Counted from the stretch's first letter, positions 11,866 through 21,528 are shown. The stretch is 64,000 nucleotides of DNA from Reinekea forsetii (GCF_002795845.1 NZ_CP011797.1:3014001-3078000), one strand, 5' to 3'. A program made the numbers and translations. Notes: a model not told the origin generated them from the sequence alone.

Positions 11866-13077
11866 TTAGCGCGCTAGAGCCACTAACCATTGGCCCAATT
11901 GGTCGCGCTCGGCCTGGGTCATCTGGGTCAGATTGCCGAGCGGCATATCCTTGTTCACCACCGCCCGAGTGCGGATCTTATCGGCACTGAGCTGAACCTG
12001 GGCCAAGGTGTCCAACAGGTAACCGGCCGGCGCCGTACTAAACATGTTCGACCGCGGATTACTGCTGTGGCATTCGGTGCACCGCAAGTCGATTAGCTTC
12101 ATCGCCTGCTCATCGCTCATCAGACTGGTCGAACTGGTCGAACTGGTCGAACTGGCGCTCCGATTCAGTTCCGACCAGGGCGCAATGGCCACCATGATCG
12201 CTAAGAAGGCCACCAAGCCGCCGATCAAAACCAGCGGTTTGACCTCACCGCGATGCCGTAAATTGAAAAAGTGGCGAATCCACATACCATCGACAAACAG
12301 CGCCATCAGCACCAGCCAGCCGAAGGGATGGCTGTAGGTGAAGGCAAAGTGATTGCTGAGCATAATAAAGATCACCGGTAGGGTCGCGTAATTGTTGTGG
12401 ATCGAGCGTTGCTTGCCACGAATCCCAGGACCGGGGCCGGGCACCCGTCCGGCGGCAATTTCGCTGACCATAAAACGCTGGCCGGGAATAATGGTGGTGA
12501 AGACATTGGCCGCCATGCAGGTACCGATCAGCGCGCCGATGTGAATATAGGTCGCCCGATCCGATAGAAACTGGTCCAGTGCCCAGGTCCAGGCCGTCAA
12601 CAGCAGGGTCACCGTGACGGTAAACCACAGGCCCTGCTCCACCAGCCGGGTGCGGCACAGGCCTTCGTAAACGATGAATCCGACTAGAATACTGCCGATC
12701 GACAGACCGATGGCACTGGCCGCACCGATGGCGGATTTCGAGGCATCGAGCAGATAGGCGTCGGCACTGACGTAGTAGAGCAAGGTCAATAGCAACGCGC
12801 CACTGATCCAGGTGGTGTAGGCTTCCCATTTAAACCAGTGCAGGCGGCTCGGCATCTGTTCCGGCCCGTGCTGATATTTGGCCACCTCATAGAAACCGCC
12901 GCCGTGCACGGCCCATAGATCCCCCTTAATACCCTTCTGCTTCTTCCACTGCGGCGGCTCCTGCAAATTATTGTCGAGCCAAATAAAATAGAACGAGGCA
13001 CCGATCCAGGCGATGCCGGCGACAACGTGAAAGTAACGCAAAATCAGGTGCAGCACTTCGAGAAAATAACTCGCCAT
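11866..13077 (-). CDS. puuD: Membrane urate hydroxylase PuuD with C-terminal cytochrome c domain
   Basis: Integral-membrane urate oxidase that converts urate to 5-hydroxyisourate, passing electrons to the respiratory chain instead of making peroxide. The 403-residue protein starts with the family's LRYFHVVAGIAWIGASFYFIWLDN and has a series of hydrophobic helices to about residue 300. A Ser/Thr linker follows, then a cytochrome c domain with the haem motif CTECH (residues 333-337) and a Met ligand candidate in KDMPLGN. It is the last gene of the purine operon, 13 bases behind guaD. The adjoining uraH and uraD enzymes process its product. The linker carries a short tandem DNA repeat. Confidence 0.95.
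   Translation of the reverse strand: MASYFLEVLHLILRYFHVVAGIAWIGASFYFIWLDNNLQEPPQWKKQKGIKGDLWAVHGGGFYEVAKYQHGPEQMPSRLHWFKWEAYTTWISGALLLTLLYYVSADAYLLDASKSAIGAASAIGLSIGSILVGFIVYEGLCRTRLVEQGLWFTVTVTLLLTAWTWALDQFLSDRATYIHIGALIGTCMAANVFTTIIPGQRFMVSEIAAGRVPGPGPGIRGKQRSIHNNYATLPVIFIMLSNHFAFTYSHPFGWLVLMALFVDGMWIRHFFNLRHRGEVKPLVLIGGLVAFLAIMVAIAPWSELNRSASSTSSTSSTSLMSDEQAMKLIDLRCTECHSSNPRSNMFSTAPAGYLLDTLAQVQLSADKIRTRAVVNKDMPLGNLTQMTQAERDQLGQWLVALAR
12124..12155. repeat. 9-base tandem repeat in the puuD linker
   Basis: ACTGGTCGA occurs three times in tandem, plus a partial fourth copy. On the coding strand it encodes repeated Ser-Ser-Thr between the membrane part and the cytochrome c domain of PuuD. Copy number could vary without breaking the frame. 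Confidence 0.85.
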
Positions 13078-13090
13078 CGGTTTAACTCGC

Positions 13091-14443
13091 TTAGGTTGAG
13101 GGCCCGGCTATCGGGTCAGTGACTGGCGGCACCCAAGTGCCGGCCGGGTCTTTGCTGACCCGCTCACCCATGAGGTAGGTTGCGGCAATGGAACGGTCAT
13201 CGCCGAGCATCATCAGGGCGAACAGCTTATCGTGCAGGCTGTGGCTCTGTGCGAGGCGAAATTCTAGAAACGGCGTGGCGGCCCAATCGAGCACCACTAT
13301 GTCGGCTTCAACACCAACCTCGAGTTGGCCGATGGTGCCTTCCAGATCGAGCGCTCGGGCGCCCCCGAGCGTGCTCAGATACAGGCCTTCGAAGGCCGAC
13401 AGCTTATTGCCCAGGAGCTGCTGCACCTTATAAGCTTCGTTGTAGGTCTGCAGCAATGAGAAGCTGCTGCCGCCGCCGACATCGGTGCCCATGCCGACGG
13501 TGATCTTGTGCTCGCGCACCGCCTTCAGGTTAAACAGCCCGGAGCCAATAAAGAGGTTCGAGGTTGGGCAGTGGGCGATGGCCGTATCATGGTCGTGAAT
13601 CGCCGTGAGCTCGCGTTCATTGAGATGAATACCGTGCGCCAGCACACTGCGTTTGCGCAGCAGGCCAGCATCTTCATACAAGCCGACGTAGTCGGCCGAC
13701 TCCGGAAACAACTCTTTCACCCACTCACATTCCTGCAAATTTTCCGACACATGGGTCTGCATATAGACATCGGGATACTCGGCCATCAGGTCGCGACAGG
13801 CGGCCAATTGTTCCGGTGTCGAGGTCGGTGCAAAGCGCGGTGTCAGCGCATAGGCCAGGCGGCCGCGGCCGTGCCACTTGTCGATCAGGGCCTTGGATTG
13901 GTGATAACTCGACTCGGCGGTGTCTTGCAGCGCCGGCGGGCAATTACGATCCATCATCACCTTGCCGGCGATCAGGCGCATATTCTTAGCCTCGGCCACC
14001 TCAAACAGAGCCTCGACCGACTGCGGGTGCACGGTGCCAAAGACCAATGCCGTGGTGGTGCCGTTGTTAAGCAGTTCGGTGGTGAAAATTTTCGCGATTG
14101 CGCTGGCATGGGCTGGGTCGGCGAACTTCTCTTCAGCGGGAAAGGCGTGTTCGGTCAGCCAGGTCAGCAGCTGTTCGCCATAGGCGGCGATCATTTCGGT
14201 TTGCGCGAAATGGACATGGCAATCGATCAGACCGGGGATAATGAGCTGCCCGGTGTGACGCTGAAGGGTAAAGCCGCTCGGGTACTGGCTGAGTATCTCG
14301 GCCTCAGGCCCGCGCGCGACAATCAGGCCATCGATAATAACCAGCGCGCCCTGGGCCTGATAACGCACCGCATGCTCGCCCACAACGGCCGGATCATCGG
14401 TAAAGTCGAGTAGATCGCCACAGAGTATGACTCGGTTGTGCAT
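13091..14443 (-). CDS. guaD: Guanine deaminase
   Basis: Amidohydrolase that deaminates guanine to xanthine, feeding xanthine dehydrogenase. It has 450 residues, the normal size. Zinc ligands are visible in IDCHVHFAQTEMI (HxH), in HVSENLQE, in LAHGIHLNERE and in the Asp of GTDVGGG. All are in the order and spacing of GuaD. It lies inside the purine operon, 3 bases after uraH and 13 bases before puuD, so translational coupling is likely. Confidence 0.95.
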   Translation of the reverse strand: MHNRVILCGDLLDFTDDPAVVGEHAVRYQAQGALVIIDGLIVARGPEAEILSQYPSGFTLQRHTGQLIIPGLIDCHVHFAQTEMIAAYGEQLLTWLTEHAFPAEEKFADPAHASAIAKIFTTELLNNGTTTALVFGTVHPQSVEALFEVAEAKNMRLIAGKVMMDRNCPPALQDTAESSYHQSKALIDKWHGRGRLAYALTPRFAPTSTPEQLAACRDLMAEYPDVYMQTHVSENLQECEWVKELFPESADYVGLYEDAGLLRKRSVLAHGIHLNERELTAIHDHDTAIAHCPTSNLFIGSGLFNLKAVREHKITVGMGTDVGGGSSFSLLQTYNEAYKVQQLLGNKLSAFEGLYLSTLGGARALDLEGTIGQLEVGVEADIVVLDWAATPFLEFRLAQSHSLHDKLFALMMLGDDRSIAATYLMGERVSKDPAGTWVPPVTDPIAGPST

Positions 14444-14446
14444 CGC

Positions 14447-14782
14447 TTAACTGCCCCTATAGGTTGAATAGCCAAAGGCCGTGAGCAGCAAGGGTATATG
14501 GTGATGGCGCTCGTCCCGGCGCTGAAAACAGATTTCGACCCAAGGAAAAAAGGCCGACTCACCCAGGTAGGTCTCGGTGTCGAAGCGCAGTCGATAAAGA
14601 CCGAAGGGTAACTGGGCATCGTTGAGCGCCCAATTGAAAATACGTCCGTCGGCATCGGTCTGCTGGGTGTCCAGTTCCTGCCAGTGCTGATCGATCTGCA
14701 CCGACAGCGTCACGGCAACGTTCGCCGCCGGCAGGCCTAGGCTGGTGTCGAGTATATGGGTGGTGATTAAACTCTTGCTCAT
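14447..14782 (-). CDS. uraH: 5-hydroxyisourate hydrolase (transthyretin-like)
   Basis: Hydrolyses 5-hydroxyisourate, the product of PuuD, to OHCU. The 111-residue length is normal. Diagnostic sequences are the N-terminal TTHILDTSLGLPA with its catalytic His, the HHHIPLLLTAFGYSTYRGS C-terminus, and the terminal YRGS that separates these enzymes from vertebrate transthyretin. There is no periplasmic signal, so it should act in the cytoplasm. It lies between uraD and guaD in the operon. Confidence 0.96.
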   Translation of the reverse strand: MSKSLITTHILDTSLGLPAANVAVTLSVQIDQHWQELDTQQTDADGRIFNWALNDAQLPFGLYRLRFDTETYLGESAFFPWVEICFQRRDERHHHIPLLLTAFGYSTYRGS

Positions 14783-14843
14783 AACGGGCTTCTTGTTAGG
14801 TCAGTCAGGTAGATCGTCGGCTCGACGGTATCACAGCGAGCGC

Positions 14844-15347
14844 TCATGCCAGCAACTTATGCAGGCGCAGGGTGGTAATCTTGTGCTGTTCGGCCGCCGC
14901 CAGGGGCCATTCCGACGCCTCATCATTGACCAAGCGCTGCTCCAGCAAGGCCAACATCTGGGCCGCACTCTTGCCGCTGGCACAGACAATGAAGATATAG
15001 CCAAACTTGGCGACGTAGGCATCGTTCAGATCAACTAGAGCTTGCAGCAGATCCGCCTCGGCCGAGTCCATGCCGGCCTGTTCGCCGGCCGCCTGATCGG
15101 CGGTATGGGCATATTTCTCGTGCAGGGTGTGAATATCACCGATGCGCGGGTGGCCGGAAAAGGCCTGCAAAATATCGACCCGGTTAACCCCTTGCCAGCG
15201 TTGGTCGGCCCGCGTCAGCAGTTGCTCTGCGCTGCTATAGGGACGGCCCTGCACCATAGCGGTGGCCCAAGCCTCGGCCGCGCAGCAGCTTTCGAATTGG
15301 CGTTGCGCCGCCGCTGGGCTCAGTTTGTTCAGTTCAGCCAGGCTCAT
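14844..15347 (-). CDS. uraD: OHCU decarboxylase
   Basis: Converts OHCU stereospecifically to S-allantoin, the third step after urate oxidation. The 167-residue protein has the all-helical family signature, with the catalytic His in FSGHPRIGD and the QQGV-like TRADQRWQGV stretch. Its ATG directly abuts the allB stop, with no bases between, so coupling to allB is expected. A 61-base gap separates it from uraH. Confidence 0.96.
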   Translation of the reverse strand: MSLAELNKLSPAAAQRQFESCCAAEAWATAMVQGRPYSSAEQLLTRADQRWQGVNRVDILQAFSGHPRIGDIHTLHEKYAHTADQAAGEQAGMDSAEADLLQALVDLNDAYVAKFGYIFIVCASGKSAAQMLALLEQRLVNDEASEWPLAAAEQHKITTLRLHKLLA

Positions 15348-16721
15348 CTAGTTCGACTCCTGCTCGGCCAGCAGCGCACGGCCGCGCGCGGGACCGGGAA
15401 AGTGGGGCCGGTCTTCATTGCTATAAATCAGCTCGCCAGCCAGCCAGGTACTGCGCACCACGCCGGTCAACTGATGGCCCAGATAGGGCGACACCTTATG
15501 GCGATGCTGAATAATCTCGGCGCTCACGGTGAAGCGCTGCTCGGGCGCAAAGACACAGAAGTCAGCCTGTTGGCCAATCGCAATCGCGCCCTTGTCGGTT
15601 AGGCCACAGAGCTCGGCCGGACGCTGCGCCATCAACCTGACTAGGTCGGTGAGCGGCATACCGCGCTGACGTGCCGCGGTCCAGATCAGCGACAGGCCAA
15701 ATTGCAGACCGGAAATGCCGCCCCAGGCGTTTTCGATATCGCCGCTGTCGAGATTCTTAAGGTTTGGGGTACAGGGGCTGTGATCGGAGACGATGCAGTC
15801 GATGCTGCCATCGAGCAGGCCCTGCCACAGGCTTTCCTGATTCGACTGTTCGCGGATCGGCGGACAACACTTGTACGAGGCCTGGCCATCGGGAATGGTT
15901 TCGGCTGCCAAGACCAGATAATGGGGGCAGGTTTCGCAGCTGAGCAATAGACCTTCGGCGCGCGCGGCGCGAATCATCGGCAAGGCTTGGGCCGAACTCA
16001 GGTGCACTATATGAGCACGTGGGGTCAGGCCCTCGCTGACCAGTTGACGCATCACGCGGATCACCAGCGCGACGGCGTCGTTCTCCCAGCGCGCCGGGCG
16101 ACTGGACAGAAAGCCTTGATAGCTGGTCGGTATCGACATCGGCTCGGCCGGACTGTGATCCAGCTCGGCATGGATCAGATGCGGCAAGTCGCGCCGCGCC
16201 AGTTGGCGCATGGCCAGGGTCAACTGCGCCTCATTGACCGACTGAAACTCGTCGATGCCCGAGTCGATGGTAAAGGATTTCACCCCGAGCACTCCGGCCG
16301 CGAGCAAGGCGGGCAACTCAGTCAGATTGTCGGCCGTGGCCCCGCCCCAGAAGCCGGCGTCGACCCACAGTTTACCGGCCAACACCGCCTGTTTGGCCGC
16401 AAAGGCCGCGGCGCTGATGGTCACCGGTATACAATTCAGTGGCATATCGACCAGGCTGGTAATGCCACCGGCCGCGGCGGCATGGGTGGCGGTATCGAAG
16501 CCCTCCCAGTCGGTGCGGCCCGGTTCATTGATGTGCACGTGGCTGTCGACCAGGCCGGGCATCAGCACCCGATCGCCGAAGTCGTGCTGCTGGTCGGCCG
16601 GCGGCCGCGGCCCATCATAGGGCAAGATATCGACGATCCGGCCCGCGCGCACCACGACACAGGCCGGCCGTTCGCCCTCGGGCATCATCACCCGTTGGCT
16701 GGAAAACAGTTGATGGCTCAT
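15348..16721 (-). CDS. allB: Allantoinase
   Basis: Dihydroorotase-type amidohydrolase that opens allantoin to allantoate. It has 457 residues from the chosen ATG. Metal-site residues are visible in VDSHVHINEPGR (HxH), GVKSF (Lys expected to be carboxylated), LIHAE, HIVHLSSAQAL and the Asp in VSDHSPC. The frame runs 25 codons further upstream, but the ATG at 16721 has an AGGAGA Shine-Dalgarno and forms an ATGA overlap with the xdhC stop. No allantoicase or allantoate amidohydrolase is in the window, so degradation past allantoate must be encoded elsewhere if it occurs. Confidence 0.95.
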   Translation of the reverse strand: MSHQLFSSQRVMMPEGERPACVVVRAGRIVDILPYDGPRPPADQQHDFGDRVLMPGLVDSHVHINEPGRTDWEGFDTATHAAAAGGITSLVDMPLNCIPVTISAAAFAAKQAVLAGKLWVDAGFWGGATADNLTELPALLAAGVLGVKSFTIDSGIDEFQSVNEAQLTLAMRQLARRDLPHLIHAELDHSPAEPMSIPTSYQGFLSSRPARWENDAVALVIRVMRQLVSEGLTPRAHIVHLSSAQALPMIRAARAEGLLLSCETCPHYLVLAAETIPDGQASYKCCPPIREQSNQESLWQGLLDGSIDCIVSDHSPCTPNLKNLDSGDIENAWGGISGLQFGLSLIWTAARQRGMPLTDLVRLMAQRPAELCGLTDKGAIAIGQQADFCVFAPEQRFTVSAEIIQHRHKVSPYLGHQLTGVVRSTWLAGELIYSNEDRPHFPGPARGRALLAEQESN

Positions 16722-17623
16722 CTCGGGCTTGTCTCCTCTGCATCGGCGGACACGATGACCGGCGATTGGATCAGGGTATCTTTCAATTGGCGCCACTGCA
16801 CTCCCTGGCGCATCGGCGACGGGCTGTGGCGGCTCTGATAGAGTTCGATCAGTTGCCCGGCAACCGACACCGCGACCTCCATCGGCAGCTTACCACTGAC
16901 CTGGGCCAGACCGATCGGGCACTGTAAGCGGGCCATCTGTTCGGCACTAAAACCCTGATGCGCCAAGCGCAATCTAAAGCGTTCGGCCTTGGTTGCGGAA
17001 CCGATCACGCCGAGCATCAGGCCAGTGCCCTGCTTGAGTATGGCGCTGCACAGACGGTAATCGAGGGCGTGGTTGTGGGTCATTACCAGCGACACGCTGT
17101 TGGCTGGCGCATGACGCACCTGCTCGACCGGATCTTCATCGACCAGGACCTGGACATTAGCCGGCATCGGCGCGGGAAACAGCGCGGCGCGGCTGTCGAT
17201 CCAGCGCACGCGCACGGGCAACTGCGCCAAGAGCGGCACCAAGGCTTGGGCAACATGACCGGCACCGTATAGATCGACCATAATCCCGTCCGGTACCAGG
17301 GTTTCCAGTAAGACACTGACCGAGCCGCCACAACATTGGCCCAGGCTGGCACCGAGCGGGAAGTGCACCAAAGCCTGCTCGCTTTGCCCGGTCAACAGGG
17401 CCGCACGGGCGGCCTCGATGATTTTCAGTTCCAGATGGCCGCCACCAACCGTGGCATAGATATCGGTTGCACTGACCACCATCTTAGTGCCGGCGGCGCG
17501 CGGCGTGGATCCGGCCGACCCCAGTAGGGTGGCGAGCACAAAGGCCTCGCCGCGCCGGGTCAAGTCGGCCACCGCATCACTCCATGAGGCGGCGTGAAAA
17601 CCGGCTGTTGAGCTATTAATCAT
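16718..17623 (-). CDS. xdhC: Xanthine dehydrogenase accessory protein XdhC
   Basis: Molybdenum-cofactor chaperone that binds sulphurated cofactor and inserts it into the XdhB subunit. The 301-residue protein has the XdhC N-terminus (EAFVLATLLGSAGSTPRAAG) with GGGHLELKIIEAAR and LGQCCGG, then a Rossmann C-terminal domain with LYGAGHVAQALVPLL. It overlaps xdhB by 8 bases and allB by 4, so the operon is tightly coupled. Confidence 0.95.
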   Translation of the reverse strand: MINSSTAGFHAASWSDAVADLTRRGEAFVLATLLGSAGSTPRAAGTKMVVSATDIYATVGGGHLELKIIEAARAALLTGQSEQALVHFPLGASLGQCCGGSVSVLLETLVPDGIMVDLYGAGHVAQALVPLLAQLPVRVRWIDSRAALFPAPMPANVQVLVDEDPVEQVRHAPANSVSLVMTHNHALDYRLCSAILKQGTGLMLGVIGSATKAERFRLRLAHQGFSAEQMARLQCPIGLAQVSGKLPMEVAVSVAGQLIELYQSRHSPSPMRQGVQWRQLKDTLIQSPVIVSADAEETSPR

Positions 17624-19967
17624 CGCGGCGCTCCTGCTGATTTTGCTTTTGCCAGTGCCGTGCCACGGTCACCGCCTGCAGAATTTTCTCCGGCGTGGCC
17701 GGTGGATCCAGCGGTGGCGCATAGCGGTAATCGGTTAGGCTCGCCAAGGCATCGCGCAGGGCACACCAGACGCTGTTAGCGAGCATAAAGGGCGGTTCGC
17801 CCACGGCCTTGGAGCGAAATACCGTCACTTCCGGATTGGCCGACTCATAGAGCTGGACGCTAAAACGGGTCGGCGTATCGCCGATGGCCGGTACCTTATA
17901 GGTCGCCGGCCCGGCGCTGAGCAGCGCGCCTTGGTCGTTCCAGCGCAGCTCTTCGTTGGTCAGCCAACCCATGCCCTGAATAAAGCCACCTTCGATCTGG
18001 CCGATATCCAGCGCCGGATTGATCGAATGACCGACATCGTGCAACAGGTCGACCTGGGTCACACTGCTTTCGCCGGTGAGGATATCAATTTCGACCTCGC
18101 TCAACGCCACGCCATGGGAAAAGTAAAAGAACGGTCGGCCGGTGCCGAGCTCGCGATCATAGTGAATTTTCGGCGTGGCATAAAAGCCATTGGCCGATAA
18201 CGAAATACGCTGCAGATAGGCCAGATTGGCCAGCTCAGCAAAGCTCAGTTCGCCACCTGGGTAGGTCACCCGGTCGGCGCCAAACTCGATGTCGTCACGC
18301 GCGGCGTGGTAACGTTCGGCGACGAAATCGAGCAAGCGATCTTTGATTTTAGTGGCCGCATCCAATGCCGCCATGCCATTCAGATCGGTGCCGGCGGACG
18401 CGGCGGTGGGCGAGGTATTGGGCACCTTGTCGGTCCGGGTGGCGCTGATCGCGACCCGGTCCAGGCTGACGCCAAACACCTGAGCGACAATCTGCGCGAC
18501 CTTGGTGTTCAGCCCCTGACCCATCTCGGTTCCGCCATGATTTAAATGGATCGAACCATCGTTGTAGACATGCACCAGCGCACCGGCCTGATTGAGGTGC
18601 TGCGCGGTAAAGGAAATGCCGAACTTCACCGGGGTCAGCGCCAGGCCCCGCTTGATGATCGGTGAGTTGCGGTTAAAGGCAGTGATGGCGGCGCGGCGCG
18701 TATCGTACTGGGCATCGTGGGCCAAGCGATCGATCATCTCGGCGACGACAAATTGCGTGACCTGCTGACCGTAGGGGGTGGTCTGGCGGCCCGGTTGATA
18801 GAGGTTGGCACGCCGAACCGCGAGCGGGTCCTTACCCAAGGCCCGGGCTATATCGTCCATAAGGGCCTCGGCCACGATCATGCCCTGGGGACCGCCAAAA
18901 CCGCGAAAGGCGGTATTGCTGGCGGTATTCGATAGGCAGCGGTTACCGACGATGCGCACCTGATCGTAGAAGTAGGCGTTATCGGCGTGGAACATGGCAC
19001 GGTCGACTATGGCATCGGACAGATCCGGTGAGTGGCCACAATGGCCATTGACCACTATATCGGCCGCACTGACCCGACCCTCGGCATCGAAGCCAACCTC
19101 ATAAGTATTAAAGAAGGGGTGCCGCTTACCGGTAATGCGGAAATCATCGCTGCGCGCGAGCCGGATCTTAACCGCCCGGCCGGTCAAGGTTGCCGCCAAG
19201 GCGGCCAACACGGCCCATTGTGCAGCCTGGGTTTCCTTGCCGCCAAAACCGCCGCCCATGCGGCGCATTTCAACCGTCACCGCATGCATCGGTTTGGCCA
19301 AGACTTGCGCGGTTAGGTGCTGCACTTCGGTCGGATGCTGGGTTGAACAATGCAGATGGATCGCGCCATCGTCTTGCGGGATGGCCAGCGCCACCTGCCC
19401 TTCCAAATAGAAGTGTTCTTGGCCACCCAGATGCAACTGCCCACTTAGCCGATGCGCTGCCAAGCTTAGGGCCGCATCAACGTCCCCGCGGGCAATGCGA
19501 TGGGGCGGGCGGACAAAGGACTGGTCCTGCAGCGCCTGGTGGATATCGAGTAAGGGTACAGCCGTTTGATATTCCAGCTTGACCAGCTGTGCGGCACGTC
19601 GCGCCAGATCATAAGTCTGGGCTATAACGAGCAGAATCGGTTGACCGTGATAACGAATCTCGGTCTCGACCAGGAGCGGATCACCGGGAAAGACTGGACC
19701 TATATCGTGACGCCCGGGTATATCGGCGGCCGTGATTAGCCTGACGACCCCAGCCAGGGCCAGTGCTTGGCTGGCATCGATCGACACAAGGGTGCCGGCC
19801 GCAATGGTCGACAAGACCGGGTAGGCATGCAGACAATTGGCCGGTTCAACCCGATCATCGACATAGTGCGCCCGACCGCTGACGTGCAGCAACGCACTAT
19901 CGTGTGCCACGGCCTGGCCAACGACGCGATGCTCGTTCGGCGGTGGATCGGTTTCAAAGTGCCGCAT
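17616..19967 (-). CDS. xdhB: Xanthine dehydrogenase, molybdopterin-binding subunit
   Basis: Large catalytic subunit (783 residues) oxidising hypoxanthine and xanthine to urate. Cofactor-contact motifs of the xanthine oxidase family are present in order: RMGGGFGGKETQ, NTAFRGFGGPQGM with the substrate-site Arg, GGTEMGQGLNTK, and the base-catalyst Glu in SKAVGEPPFML near the C-terminus. The split XdhA/XdhB arrangement is the bacterial type. It overlaps xdhA by 14 bases and xdhC by 8. Confidence 0.97.
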   Translation of the reverse strand: MRHFETDPPPNEHRVVGQAVAHDSALLHVSGRAHYVDDRVEPANCLHAYPVLSTIAAGTLVSIDASQALALAGVVRLITAADIPGRHDIGPVFPGDPLLVETEIRYHGQPILLVIAQTYDLARRAAQLVKLEYQTAVPLLDIHQALQDQSFVRPPHRIARGDVDAALSLAAHRLSGQLHLGGQEHFYLEGQVALAIPQDDGAIHLHCSTQHPTEVQHLTAQVLAKPMHAVTVEMRRMGGGFGGKETQAAQWAVLAALAATLTGRAVKIRLARSDDFRITGKRHPFFNTYEVGFDAEGRVSAADIVVNGHCGHSPDLSDAIVDRAMFHADNAYFYDQVRIVGNRCLSNTASNTAFRGFGGPQGMIVAEALMDDIARALGKDPLAVRRANLYQPGRQTTPYGQQVTQFVVAEMIDRLAHDAQYDTRRAAITAFNRNSPIIKRGLALTPVKFGISFTAQHLNQAGALVHVYNDGSIHLNHGGTEMGQGLNTKVAQIVAQVFGVSLDRVAISATRTDKVPNTSPTAASAGTDLNGMAALDAATKIKDRLLDFVAERYHAARDDIEFGADRVTYPGGELSFAELANLAYLQRISLSANGFYATPKIHYDRELGTGRPFFYFSHGVALSEVEIDILTGESSVTQVDLLHDVGHSINPALDIGQIEGGFIQGMGWLTNEELRWNDQGALLSAGPATYKVPAIGDTPTRFSVQLYESANPEVTVFRSKAVGEPPFMLANSVWCALRDALASLTDYRYAPPLDPPATPEKILQAVTVARHWQKQNQQERRDD

Positions 19968-21408
19968 GCGCTACCCTTACCTCAATATCGCCCTGATGTT
20001 GATACCAGAGGCGTTCGAATAAATTCTGGGCCACCGTCAAGCGATAGGCACTGGAGGCGCGTACATCGGACAATGGTTGAAAATCGGTGGCTAACTGCTC
20101 GGCGGCGCGCTGCAAGGTGGCCAGGCTAAAGTCTTGGCCCAATAGCGCCTGCTCTACCCGGCGAGCCGGGGCCGGCGTGGCCGCCATACCGCCGAAGCCG
20201 GTGCGCACCCGAACGATCTGATTGTCGTCCAGTTCATAAGCAATGACACAGAGCACCGCGGATATATCGTCTTCGATACGCTTGGAAATCTTGTAGCAGA
20301 CCAGCTTGGTCGCGGCCGAATGGGCCGGGATGTGCACCGCTCGGATCACCTCATTGGGACGCAGCAGCGTTTGCCGGTAAGCGGTGAAAAAATCCGCCAC
20401 CGGCAGCTCGCGCTCACCCTCTACCGAGCTGCACAGCACGGTCGCCGACAGCGCTAATAAGAGCGGGGCCGGATCGCCGATGGGTGAGGCATTGCCCAGA
20501 CTCCCGCCGAGCGTGCCAGCATTGCGAATTTGTTCCGAGCCAAGTCGGGTCCAGAGCTCCGCGGCCTGCGGATAGAGCGCATTGATCGTTGTTTGAAATT
20601 CACTGTAGGGTACCGCCGCACCGATACTTAAGGCACCGTCCAGGGTGGTACAGGACTTCAGCTCGGCGACCTGCGCGACGGAGATTAGATCCGGACAGGG
20701 CTTGAGTTGTTGACTAAATTCCAGGCATAGATCGGTGCCACCGGCCACCAGACGGGCCGCCGGGTTAGCCGCGCGCAGGCGCAGTAGGCTGGCTAAGTCT
20801 TGCGGCAGGTAAATCGTCCGGCCCGCAGCGCTGAGACTCGGCTGCGGATCGAGCGGCGCCGCAAAAAAGGCCGCCGCCGCCGGGCTGGTTAACAGCTCCA
20901 CCGGCGGCGCTTGAAAAAGGCTGCGCGCGGCATCGAGGATCGGCCGATAACCGGTACAGCGGCACAGGTTACCGCCCAGTGCGTGAATCACCACACTGTC
21001 GCCCGGATAGTCACGGTGATTAAGATAGAGGCCGGTCAGGCTCATTATAAATCCTGGGGTACAAAAACCACATTGAGCGCCGTGATAGGCGACCATGGCT
21101 TGCTGCACCGGATGCAGACGATCTAGAGTCAGGTCGCCGGACTCGGTTAAGCCTTCTACGGTGAGTAGGTGTTGGCCCTGAACCTGGGCCAACAATAGAA
21201 GACAGGCATTAACGCTGCGATAGCGCAGACCATCGGCGTCCATCGACCCGAGTAACACCGTACAGGCCCCGCAATCACCAGAGGCACAGCCTTCTTTGGT
21301 GCCGGCAAGCCCTTTTTGAGTGCGCAGCCAGTCTAAAACGCTCAAGTTTGGTGCCAGACCGTCGAGCTGGACTCGCTCCTGATTCAGTAAAAATTCAATC
21401 ACCCTCAC
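19954..21408 (-). CDS. xdhA: Xanthine dehydrogenase, iron-sulphur/FAD subunit
   Basis: Electron-transfer subunit (484 residues). The N-terminal ferredoxin-like domain has Cys41, Cys46, Cys49 and Cys69 for the first 2Fe-2S cluster. A helical domain has Cys113, Cys116, Cys149 and Cys151 for the second. The FAD domain follows, with VAGGTDLCLEF and NAGTLGGSLGNASPIGD. It passes electrons from the molybdenum site in XdhB to NAD. It is the first gene of the purine operon, and its upstream region holds a RutR-like palindrome. Confidence 0.97.
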   Translation of the reverse strand: MRVIEFLLNQERVQLDGLAPNLSVLDWLRTQKGLAGTKEGCASGDCGACTVLLGSMDADGLRYRSVNACLLLLAQVQGQHLLTVEGLTESGDLTLDRLHPVQQAMVAYHGAQCGFCTPGFIMSLTGLYLNHRDYPGDSVVIHALGGNLCRCTGYRPILDAARSLFQAPPVELLTSPAAAAFFAAPLDPQPSLSAAGRTIYLPQDLASLLRLRAANPAARLVAGGTDLCLEFSQQLKPCPDLISVAQVAELKSCTTLDGALSIGAAVPYSEFQTTINALYPQAAELWTRLGSEQIRNAGTLGGSLGNASPIGDPAPLLLALSATVLCSSVEGERELPVADFFTAYRQTLLRPNEVIRAVHIPAHSAATKLVCYKISKRIEDDISAVLCVIAYELDDNQIVRVRTGFGGMAATPAPARRVEQALLGQDFSLATLQRAAEQLATDFQPLSDVRASSAYRLTVAQNLFERLWYQHQGDIEVRVAHAAL

Positions 21409-21528
21409 CCTCCTGATGCCGCCGCGTGCTTGATAAAGCTACTTATTTTGGCCTGTGCGCGTTATTCTTTTTTGTTAAGATTTTCTATTTCAATATTGGT
21501 TAGCTTATTGCAAGTACAGTACCAGAAA

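Noticed and set aside
13508-14413. 301-codon plus-strand frame inside guaD
   Set aside because: Shadow of a GC-rich coding strand; guaD on the other strand has all metal-site motifs.
15987-16838. 283-codon plus-strand frame inside allB/xdhC
   Set aside because: Runs across the junction of two well-defined genes on the other strand; no recognisable domain.
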